The position numbers and the translations under genes were made by a program. A stretch of 64,000 bases of DNA, taken from positions 372,001 through 436,000 of the forward strand of contig NZ_JANHDK010000003.1 in assembly GCF_024494725.1 (NCBI RefSeq). The letters are read 5' to 3'. The stretch comes from Haloplanus ruber. GTDB lineage: Archaea; Halobacteriota; Halobacteria; Halobacteriales; Haloferacaceae. This document shows, in pieces, positions 55,085 through 61,933 of this stretch; within the stretch, counting starts at the first letter, position 1, and the number at the start of each line of letters is the position of its first letter. The notes below the pieces were generated by a model. That model ran no database searches. It was given only the letters and a program-made list of their open reading frames with translations, and had not been told where the DNA came from.

Positions 55085-55318
55085 TCACTCCTCCGGAACC
55101 GTATAGAGGTGATACGCCGCCGTCCCGACGACCACTGCCGCGGCGAACTCGGCGACGCCGACGACGAGGAACGCTTGGCGGAAGGCGAATCCGAGGGATT
55201 CGAGCGCTGGCAACGCGAACAGCCCGGCCATGGCCACTGCCGCGCCGAGGACGAGGCCGACGACGGCGAGACGGTTCAACGAGTTGGGATAGTCGTTCCC
55301 GGTAGTGTTGGCTAGCAT
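55085..55318 (-). CDS. Two-helix membrane protein downstream of bop
   Basis: The 77-residue protein has a short N-terminal polar stretch (NTTGNDYPNSLNR), two transmembrane helices (about 18-38 and 46-67) and the ending HLYTVPEE. It follows bop on the same strand after 150 bp, and is convergent with the AbrB-PhoU gene. A poly-T tract between suggests separate transcription, although this stretch could also be its promoter. The ATG at 55318 is chosen since the upstream frame is polar and low-complexity. Confidence 0.6.
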   Translation of the reverse strand: MLANTTGNDYPNSLNRLAVVGLVLGAAVAMAGLFALPALESLGFAFRQAFLVVGVAEFAAAVVVGTAAYHLYTVPEE

Positions 55319-55359
55319 CTGTTCGACAGTCTGTCGTCTCGACGGTCCGGAACCGTTCG

Positions 55360-55366
55360 AAAAAAA
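55360..55366 (-). terminator. Poly-T tract after bop
   Basis: On the minus strand seven T residues follow the GC-rich GAACCGCAGCCG about 100 bp beyond the bop stop codon. Archaeal transcription commonly ends at such T-tracts. The same tract could alternatively be the AT-rich promoter core of the small gene starting at 55318. Confidence 0.45.
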
Positions 55367-55468
55367 CGGCTGCGGTTCGCGTGCGGTTGTTCGCACTATC
55401 ACGTGGGGCACTCGCACTCGCCGTCGGGCGGCACGCGCGAGCGTCCCGAAACGGCACGGTCGACGGGG

Positions 55469-56260
55469 TTAGTCGCCTGCGGCGGCCGTCCCCTCGCCGG
55501 CGGAGGGTTCGGGGGCCTCGACGTCACCGAAGATGGCGCGACTCCGGAGAAGCAGGAGGCCGAATCCGACCTTCGCGCTCACGTCGAGCACCATGAACAT
55601 CAGCGTCTCGACGCCCAAGGGAACGACACCAGCACCTTCGCTCCCGACGAGCCACACCACCGGATAGGCCGACCAGAGTATGATGGTCAGGTTCCGGAGG
55701 ATCATGAACGTCGAAGCGACATCTTCGCGCATCTGGTTCGCCTTCGCGGTGAAGCCGAAGAACAGCACGTACAGGATGTACAGCATCGCCGCCGTGCTGA
55801 TGGCCCACCAGATGAACCGGTACTGGTACACCTGGGTCAGCGCGCCGATGAGACCGGTGCCGATCATGATGCCGTCGGCGCCGACGAGGGCGAGGATGGT
55901 GCCCTGATCGGCGTCGACCAGCAAGGCAAGGTCGAGCAACAGCAGCGGCGTGGTGAACAACCAGTCCGCGTACCGCGCCCAGTAGATCGGGTGTTCCTCA
56001 CCGGCAAAGGGCACCATCGTGAGTCCGTACCCCAACAGCATCGAGAGGTACATCGTGAAGGCGATGGCCGGAATCAGCGTCGTAATCGCGTAGAACTTCT
56101 TGGCGCCGGGGTCCTCCACGCCCATCCCGCGGATGAGGAAGTACAGGGTCCCGAGCCCCATCAGTGCGGTCCCGAGCGCCAGCCAGATCCACTCTGGCCG
56201 GGACGTGATCTGTCCCATCTGTAACGCCACGCTTGACATCGTTGGTATTGCTCCCGACAT
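55469..56260 (-). CDS. bop: Bacteriorhodopsin, light-driven proton pump
   Basis: The 263-residue seven-helix retinal protein matches Halobacterium bacteriorhodopsin along its whole length. Helix C reads ARYADWLFTTPLLLLDL, giving Arg96, Asp99 and Asp110 (R82, D85 and D96 in mature numbering). The Schiff-base Lys230 (K216) and Asp226 (D212) are in LDVSAKVGFG. The release Glu208 and Glu218 (E194, E204) are in SEGAG and VET. This set identifies an outward proton pump rather than a chloride pump or sensory rhodopsin. The start at 56260 matches the Halobacterium precursor length, and the activator-to-ATG spacing supports it. Confidence 0.98.
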   Translation of the reverse strand: MSGAIPTMSSVALQMGQITSRPEWIWLALGTALMGLGTLYFLIRGMGVEDPGAKKFYAITTLIPAIAFTMYLSMLLGYGLTMVPFAGEEHPIYWARYADWLFTTPLLLLDLALLVDADQGTILALVGADGIMIGTGLIGALTQVYQYRFIWWAISTAAMLYILYVLFFGFTAKANQMREDVASTFMILRNLTIILWSAYPVVWLVGSEGAGVVPLGVETLMFMVLDVSAKVGFGLLLLRSRAIFGDVEAPEPSAGEGTAAAGD

Positions 56261-56284
56261 ACAGGTTGAATGTACAACCCTTTG

Positions 56285-56314
56285 GGGGTAACTCTGGTTC
56301 CCAAACAGTACGGT
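56285..56314 (-). promoter_or_regulatory. bop upstream activator and proximal box
   Basis: On the minus strand ACCGTACTGTTTGGG (56300-56314) resembles the Bat-responsive upstream activator of Halobacterium bop (roughly ACCnnACTAGTTnGG). Three bases on is CAGAGTTACCCC (56285-56296), which ends 24 bp before the ATG, where the TATA box should lie. The whole arrangement recurs before the SRPBCC gene at 61822-61851. Confidence 0.75.
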
Positions 56315-56421
56315 ATCCTACGCGGTGGGTGCTACCACCTGGCGTGCCGACGGGGTCGTCGGTCACGCTCGGTTCCGCCGCCGTGCCAAACTGATGTGTG
56401 CCGGGGGTCGGGTCTCCCCGG

Positions 56422-56604
56422 TCACCACTCGAACAGGACGTAAAACTCGTGATCGTTCCGGCAGACGAGCGACCGCGCCTTCCGTCGCTCCTCGTCGGCC
56501 GCCGGCTGTTCCGCCGCGGTGACGGACTTCACCATCGCTCCCCGCGGGAGTCCCATCTTGACCTCCGACCCACAGCGCGGGCACTGAAATTCGGTGATCG
56601 GCAC
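56422..56604 (-). CDS. Small zinc-binding-type haloarchaeal protein
   Basis: The 60-residue protein has an N-terminal CPRCGSEVKMG zinc-ribbon half and a C-terminal CRNDHEFYVLFEW, giving three Cys and one His as likely zinc ligands. Related small haloarchaeal putative zinc-binding proteins exist (DUF7837-like). It lies between the bop promoter and brp on the same strand as bop. A functional link to bop is not shown. Confidence 0.7.
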   Translation of the reverse strand: MPITEFQCPRCGSEVKMGLPRGAMVKSVTAAEQPAADEERRKARSLVCRNDHEFYVLFEW

Positions 56605-56661
56605 CGGTCAAAGACACGACGGGATACCCGTTAAGCGTTCCTCCGCCCACGCGGATCGGAT

Positions 56662-56689
56662 ACCCATACAGTTTGGGTCACTTTTGATT
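56662..56689 (+). promoter_or_regulatory. brp operon activator site and TATA
   Basis: ACCCATACAGTTTGG (56662-56676) matches 10 of 13 defined positions of the Bat activator consensus. TTTTGATT (56682-56689) follows as the TATA element, about 28 bp before the brp ATG at 56714. The site lies 37 nt before its ATG, compared with 39 nt at bop, so the promoter geometry is the same. Confidence 0.7.
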
Positions 56690-56713
56690 GGGTGCTCGGT
56701 CGTATCACCGTAT

Positions 56714-57784
56714 ATGAACACCGAGTCTCGGTTCGCGCGGGCGGTTCCCGGGACGGCAGGCGGTGTCCCGTTGACCGCCTCCCGGACGGTGTTGGTCGCG
56801 TTGATCGTTGGGTTCGCCGCCCTCCGGGTCGCCGGCGTCCGAGTCCCCCTGCGGGTGCAGGCCGGCGTCTACCTGCTCGGGATGGTGGCGATGAACCTCC
56901 CACATGGGGGGTACGAACACGTCTCGAACCTCCGGCGGCGGGCGCTCTCGTTTCAGGGGCGGTACGTCCTCGTGTACCTGGCGATGATCGGCCTCTTTGC
57001 CGGCCTGTTTTTCGCCGCGCCGGTCGCGGGGCTGGCCCTCGCGGTGAGCGTCGCCGTGGCGAAAGGCGGCTTCGGTGACGTGCAGGCGATGCGGGCGCTG
57101 TACGGTACCGACCACCTCCGTTCACGGCCACAACGCTGGCTCGCCGCCGCCGTGCGCGGGGGCGCGGTGATGATTGTTCCTATGGTGTTCTGGCCGGGGA
57201 CGTTCTACGCGTTCAGCACGGTCATGGTGAACATCTTCGAGCCTGGGGCGCTGTCGGCCGTCGCCGGTGACCTCGGGACCCGCCGACTCGTCCTCGGTGG
57301 CGGCTACAGCGTGGCGCTGTTCGGCCACCTCGCGCTCGGCTACCACCGGTCGACCGGCGATGGGGCCTTCCTCGCCGACGCCGCCGAGACGCTCCTGCTC
57401 GTGGCCTACTTCGCAGCCGTCCCGGTCGTCGTCGCCGTCGGCCTCTACTTCCCGCTCTGGTACTCCGCGCGGCAGGTCGCCCGGAGCGCCGCCGTCGACG
57501 ACACGCTCGAACCGGCCTCGTCGGCCGGCCCCCTCAGCGCGCTCGACGCCGACGACCCCGAACGGGTCGCGCTGGCCTCGTGGGGCGTCCTCATCGCCGG
57601 CAGTCTCGCGACCTTCGGCCTCGCGGCCGCGCTGTGGACGATATCGCCGCAACCGCTCGGCGGCGCCGGTCTCCTCACGGGTCTCGTCGCGTTCTGGAGC
57701 ATCTTCATCAGCATCGTCGCGCTGCCACACGTCGTCGTCGGCGCGTGGCTGGACCGCGAACGTGGCATCTGGTATGTCCCATGA
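56714..57784 (+). CDS. brp: Brp/Blh beta-carotene 15,15'-dioxygenase
   Basis: The 356-residue membrane protein cleaves beta-carotene into two retinal molecules for bacteriorhodopsin. Family His residues are in MNLPHGGYEHVSNLR near the N-terminus, GHLALGYHR in the middle and ALPHVVVGAW near the C-terminus, where they would bind iron. About eight hydrophobic helices are seen. The start MNTESRFARAV at 56714 is set by promoter spacing. The stop overlaps the crtI ATG by 4 nt. Confidence 0.92.
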   Translation: MNTESRFARAVPGTAGGVPLTASRTVLVALIVGFAALRVAGVRVPLRVQAGVYLLGMVAMNLPHGGYEHVSNLRRRALSFQGRYVLVYLAMIGLFAGLFFAAPVAGLALAVSVAVAKGGFGDVQAMRALYGTDHLRSRPQRWLAAAVRGGAVMIVPMVFWPGTFYAFSTVMVNIFEPGALSAVAGDLGTRRLVLGGGYSVALFGHLALGYHRSTGDGAFLADAAETLLLVAYFAAVPVVVAVGLYFPLWYSARQVARSAAVDDTLEPASSAGPLSALDADDPERVALASWGVLIAGSLATFGLAAALWTISPQPLGGAGLLTGLVAFWSIFISIVALPHVVVGAWLDRERGIWYVP

Positions 57785-59298
57785 TCGACGATACCTCCCT
57801 CACCGGCGAGACGGTCACCGTCGTCGGCGGCGGTATCGCAGGTCTCTCCGCGGCCTGCTATCTCGCCGACGCCGGAGCCGACGTGACGGTCGTCGAGAAA
57901 AACGACGGCCTCGGCGGCGTCACCAACCGCCTCACCGCCGACGGCTTCACCTTCGACACCGGACCGTCGTGGTATCTGATGCCCGAGACGTTCGACCGCT
58001 TTTTCGGGCACTTCGGCCACGAGGCCGCCGACTACTACGACCTCAAACGCCTCGACCCCCAGTACCGGGTCTTCTTCAAGGACGGCGACCGGATCGACGT
58101 GCCAGCCGGCCGCGACCGGATCCGCCGTGTCTTCGAGTCCTACGAGGCGGGCGCGGGCGACACCCTCGACGAGTATCTCGCGGACGCCCGGCGTACCTAC
58201 GAGATCGGGATGGACGAGTTCGTCTACACCGACCGCTCCCGCTTTCGTGACCTGGTCGACCCCGGCATCGTCCGGGCGGCACCGGCGCTCTCTCACCTCG
58301 GGTCGATGCACGACTACGTCGCGGCCCACTTCGACGAGCCGAAACTCCAGCGCCTCCTCGAGTATACGCTCGTCTTCCTCGGCAGTTCGCCCCACGACGC
58401 CCCGTCGCTGTACAACCTGATGGCCCACGTCGACTTCGAGGGTGGCGTCTACTACCCCGAGGGCGGGATGTACAGCCTCGTGGAGGCGCTCGTCTCGCTC
58501 GGCCGAACCCTCGGCGTCGACTACCGCACCGGCCACGAGGTGACGGCGCTCGTCCCGACCGGCAACGGCATCCGCGTCGTCGGCCCGACGACCCACCGTG
58601 CGGATCGCGTGATCGCGAACGCGAACCCCGCCCACGTGGAGCGCGACTTGCTCTCGTCGGCCGATCACGGTCGCGACCCAGAGTACTGGGACTCCCTGAC
58701 CTACGGCCCGTCGGCGCTCATGCTCTATCTCGGCGTCGAGGGCGACGTCGCCCCGCTCGAACACCACTCACTCGTCCTCCCGACCGACTGGGACGAGCAC
58801 TTCGAGCACATCTTCGACGACCCCGGGTGGCCCGACGACCCCGCCTACTACCTGTCGGTGGCGTCGAAGACCGACCCGGACGTGGCCCCCGAGGACCACC
58901 ACGCCGTCGTCGTCCTCGTGCCCCTCGCACCCGGCCTCGACGACGACCCCGAGCGCGTGTCGGCCTTCCGCGACGCGGTGCTCGCCGACCTCGCGGCCGT
59001 GACGGGTGTCGACCTCCGCGACCGTATCGTCGTCGAGCGCTCGGCTTGCGTCTCCGAGTTCGCCGACCGGTACCACACCCCGGGCGGCACCGCGCTCGGC
59101 CTCGCGCACACCCTCGACCAGACCGGGCCGCTCCGCCCCTCGCACCACGCGCCGGGGGTCGACGGCCTCTACTACGCCGGCGCGTTCACGTCACCGGGTG
59201 TCGGTCTCCCGATGGCCGTCGTCAGCGGCGAACACGCCGCGGCGGCCGCCGCCCGCGACGCCAGCCGATCACGTGACATCCTACCGAACCTCTCATGA
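57781..59298 (+). CDS. crtI: Carotenoid (phytoene-type) desaturase
   Basis: The 505-residue FAD enzyme has the dinucleotide fold VTVVGGGIAGLSAACYLADA, VVEKNDGLGG, DTGPSWYLMPE and the C-terminal FAD motif GLYYAGAFTSPGVGLPMAVVSGE, typical of CrtI desaturases. It desaturates phytoene toward lycopene or acts on a later carotene. Its place between brp and bat, with 4-nt overlaps on both sides, ties carotenoid supply to retinal synthesis and bop activation. Which carotene step it performs is not decided by sequence. Confidence 0.92.
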   Translation: MIDDTSLTGETVTVVGGGIAGLSAACYLADAGADVTVVEKNDGLGGVTNRLTADGFTFDTGPSWYLMPETFDRFFGHFGHEAADYYDLKRLDPQYRVFFKDGDRIDVPAGRDRIRRVFESYEAGAGDTLDEYLADARRTYEIGMDEFVYTDRSRFRDLVDPGIVRAAPALSHLGSMHDYVAAHFDEPKLQRLLEYTLVFLGSSPHDAPSLYNLMAHVDFEGGVYYPEGGMYSLVEALVSLGRTLGVDYRTGHEVTALVPTGNGIRVVGPTTHRADRVIANANPAHVERDLLSSADHGRDPEYWDSLTYGPSALMLYLGVEGDVAPLEHHSLVLPTDWDEHFEHIFDDPGWPDDPAYYLSVASKTDPDVAPEDHHAVVVLVPLAPGLDDDPERVSAFRDAVLADLAAVTGVDLRDRIVVERSACVSEFADRYHTPGGTALGLAHTLDQTGPLRPSHHAPGVDGLYYAGAFTSPGVGLPMAVVSGEHAAAAAARDASRSRDILPNLS

Positions 59299-61313
59299 GC
59301 GACACGCCCCAGAACACCGTCATGGAACCCGACCTGCCGACGATCGATGTCCTGTTCGTCGGCGACGACCCGTCCGAAACACCGTCCGCCGACGCCCTCG
59401 ATGCGGCGGCCGAGCGCTTCGATGTGGTCCACATCGCGGACTTCGTCGACGCCCGCGACCGGATCGACGAGGCGGACGTCGACTGTGTCGTCGTCACTCA
59501 CTGTTCGGACGGCTTCGACGGCCTCGCGTTTCTCGAAGCCGTGCGCCGGGAGTACGCCGAACTTCCCGTGGTGCTCGTGCCCGTGACCGTCGACGCCGAG
59601 ACGGCGCGCCGGGCGGTTGCGGCGAACGTGACCGAACTCGTGCCCGCCGCCGCGGAGGAGCCACTCGATGCGGTCGCTGAGGCCGTCGAGGCGAACGCCA
59701 GCGCCTCGACCGACGACTCCGTCCGGATGCCCATCTCCGACCTCACCGTCGAGGCCCAGCATCGACTAAAGGAACGGGCACTCGACGAGGCGCCCATCGG
59801 GATCACCATCTCCGACGCGACTAACCCAGACGACCCGCTGATCTACGTAAACGACTCCTTCGAGGGAATGACCGGCTATCCACCCGAGGAGGTTCTCGGC
59901 GCCAACCACCGATTCCTCCAGGGACCGGAGACCGACCCCGACCGGGTGTCGAAACTCTCCGAGGGCATCGCCAACGACGAGAACACGCGGGTGGTCCTGC
60001 GGAACTACACCCGCGAGGGGGCGCTGTTCTGGAACCAGGTCGACATCAGCCCCATCCTCGACGAGGACGGCGAGGTGAGCCACTACGTCGGCTTCCAGAT
60101 GGACGTCACCGAGCGGAAGGCCGCCCAACAGCAACTGGAGACCGAACGCGAGGCGCTCGACCGCCTACTCGAGCGCGTAAACGGGCTGATCAACGACGTG
60201 ACCGAGGCGCTCGTCCGCGCCGACTGCCGAGAGGAGATCGAACGCCTCGTCACCGAGCGGATCGGAACGGACGAGGAGTACGCGGGCGCGTGGCTCGGCC
60301 GCTACGACGCCACCGAAGACCTGGTGACCGTCGTCCAACGGGAGGGAGTCGACGAGACGGCCCTCGCGGCGTCACTCGACGTGGCCGCCGACACGCCAGC
60401 CGCCAGTGCCCTTCGGGCGGTCGTCGAGGAGCAAGAGTCCCGGACGGTCGAAGACCCCACCGATCCCTTGGCGGAACTCGACGGGACGTGCGTGCTCGTC
60501 CCGCTGACCTACCGTGGAACGACCTACGGCGTCCTCGGCGTCGTCCACGACGGGGAGATGGACGACGGCCGCGAGCGGGTCGTGCTCGAATCGCTCGGCC
60601 GGAGCGTCGGCACCTCGATCAACGACGTACTGACAAAGCGGACGATCACCACCGACACCGTCCTCAAGATTGGCGTGAAACTCACCGACTACGACATCTT
60701 CCTCGTCGACCTCGCGGCCACGCTCGACGCGCAGTTCGAACACGAGGCGACCGTCATCGAGGACGGCGACCAGGGGATTCTCACTATCGTCAGCACCGCA
60801 TACGACGACCTCGACGGAATGTTCGAGACGGCCGCCGAACACCCCGACGTCGTCGATATGGAGACGCTCGCGTCGACCGACGAACGCAACGTCGTGCAGT
60901 TCCGTCTCTCGAACTCGCCGCTGGTCGATGTTCTCTCGGAGGTCGGGAGCCGCGTGACTGCGATGACCGCCGACTCGACGGGGCTGGAACTGGAGTTCCG
61001 CGTCGGCACCGAACGCGCGGCGAGTCGCGTCCTCGATACGCTCCGGGAGCGGTACGATCACGTCGAACTCACCGCCTATCACGAGGACGAACCCGATGCG
61101 ACCCCCCACCACTTCCGGGAGGAACTTCGGAACGAACTCACCGACCGACAGCTGACGGCGCTGAAGAAAGCCTACGTCAGCGGCTACTTCGAGTGGCCCC
61201 GTCGCGTCGAGGGCACCCAACTCGCCGAATCGATGGATATCGTTCCCTCGACGTACCACCAGCACCTCCAAGCGGCGAAACGAAAGCTGATCGAGACGTT
61301 CTTCGAGGAGTGA
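59295..61313 (+). CDS. bat: Bacterio-opsin activator Bat
   Basis: The 672-residue regulator has a receiver-like N-terminal domain (about 15-135, lacking the phospho-Asp), a LOV-type PAS domain (about 160-280), a GAF domain (about 300-440), the bacterio-opsin activator domain (about 450-610) and a C-terminal HTH_10 (LTDRQLTALKKAYVSGYFEW, ending STYHQHLQAAKRKLIETFF). In Halobacterium Bat activates bop, brp and crtB1 under low oxygen and light. The LOV core reads GANHRFLQG, with His205 in place of the photoreactive Cys. Overlap with crtI is 4 nt. Confidence 0.95.
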   Translation: MSDTPQNTVMEPDLPTIDVLFVGDDPSETPSADALDAAAERFDVVHIADFVDARDRIDEADVDCVVVTHCSDGFDGLAFLEAVRREYAELPVVLVPVTVDAETARRAVAANVTELVPAAAEEPLDAVAEAVEANASASTDDSVRMPISDLTVEAQHRLKERALDEAPIGITISDATNPDDPLIYVNDSFEGMTGYPPEEVLGANHRFLQGPETDPDRVSKLSEGIANDENTRVVLRNYTREGALFWNQVDISPILDEDGEVSHYVGFQMDVTERKAAQQQLETEREALDRLLERVNGLINDVTEALVRADCREEIERLVTERIGTDEEYAGAWLGRYDATEDLVTVVQREGVDETALAASLDVAADTPAASALRAVVEEQESRTVEDPTDPLAELDGTCVLVPLTYRGTTYGVLGVVHDGEMDDGRERVVLESLGRSVGTSINDVLTKRTITTDTVLKIGVKLTDYDIFLVDLAATLDAQFEHEATVIEDGDQGILTIVSTAYDDLDGMFETAAEHPDVVDMETLASTDERNVVQFRLSNSPLVDVLSEVGSRVTAMTADSTGLELEFRVGTERAASRVLDTLRERYDHVELTAYHEDEPDATPHHFREELRNELTDRQLTALKKAYVSGYFEWPRRVEGTQLAESMDIVPSTYHQHLQAAKRKLIETFFEE

Positions 61314-61333
61314 TCGCGTCCTCGGCCGCGCGT

Positions 61334-61786
61334 TCAGGCCTCGAGAAACGTCTTCAGGTTCTCCAGTGTCGCCTTCGCCTCCCGCTGGTTGTACGCCTTG
61401 GCAATCGGCGCGAGCAGTGAGTCGACGACCGTCGCGGGAAGTTCGTACTCGGCCTCGTACCGGAGGCTGGTCCGACTCTCCGCGTCGCCCTCGTCTGTCT
61501 CCTCGGCTTCGAGTTCGTATCTGATCGTCCCGTCGATAGCTCCCGAGAGGCGCTGGACGAGGCGTTCGTCCGGTGACCGCTCCACGTCCTCCACCTTTCC
61601 GACGAGTTCGATGCCGGCGAGCGTGTAGCGGTACGCCGCCCGCTTGCCGCCGTCGGGAAGCGCCTCGATGTTCTCGATGTCGACGAGGCTGGGCGTGATC
61701 TTCACGTGGTTCCGCGGGTCGTCGAGAAACGAGAACACCGCCGCTGGCGAGGCGTCGATCACGATCCGTTTCTCCACGCTGAACAT
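61334..61786 (-). CDS. SRPBCC (START-like) family protein
   Basis: The 150-residue soluble protein has the SRPBCC fold: FSVEKRIVIDASPAAVFSFLDDP opens it and the long C-terminal helix (LAPIAKAYNQREAKATLENLKTFLEA) closes the ligand cavity. Related CoxG-like and polyketide cyclase-like members bind hydrophobic ligands. It is convergent with bat and has a bop-like activator element upstream, so it may be part of the purple-membrane regulon, perhaps binding a carotenoid, retinal or lipid. Ligand unknown. Confidence 0.85.
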   Translation of the reverse strand: MFSVEKRIVIDASPAAVFSFLDDPRNHVKITPSLVDIENIEALPDGGKRAAYRYTLAGIELVGKVEDVERSPDERLVQRLSGAIDGTIRYELEAEETDEGDAESRTSLRYEAEYELPATVVDSLLAPIAKAYNQREAKATLENLKTFLEA

Positions 61787-61821
61787 GGTCTATTCGTCCA
61801 ACTAGGCGTACGGTTTTCCAC

Positions 61822-61851
61822 GGGGTAACCCTGTGCCCCAAACAGTTTGGC
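61822..61851 (-). promoter_or_regulatory. bop-like activator element before the SRPBCC gene
   Basis: On the minus strand GCCAAACTGTTTGGG (61837-61851), three bases, then CAGGGTTACCCC (61822-61833). The same parts with the same spacing occur before bop; 23 of 30 positions are identical. The ATG of the SRPBCC gene is 35 bp further on, so its leader would be about 11 nt longer than that of bop. Confidence 0.7.
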
Positions 61852-61869
61852 CTCCGGGTTGCCGTCCCG

Positions 61870-61890
61870 ATACCCACACGAGTTGGGGTC
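61870..61890 (+). promoter_or_regulatory. brp-like activator element before the AAA gene
   Basis: ATACCCACACGAGTTGGGGTC resembles ATACCCATACAGTTTGGGTC before brp (56660-56679): the first ten positions match at nine, and after a one-base insertion AGTTGGGGTC matches AGTTTGGGTC at nine of ten. It lies 43 nt before the ATG at 61934 and faces the divergent element at 61822-61851. Confidence 0.6.
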
Positions 61891-61933
61891 GGCCCTTTGT
61901 GCCTCGGTCTCCTCTATTCACTACCTCCCGCCT

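Noticed and set aside
56239-56260. Internal ATG at 56239 as the bop start
   Set aside because: The longer form matches the Halobacterium precursor length, and the activator-to-ATG distance (39 nt) matches that of brp (37 nt) only for the ATG at 56260.
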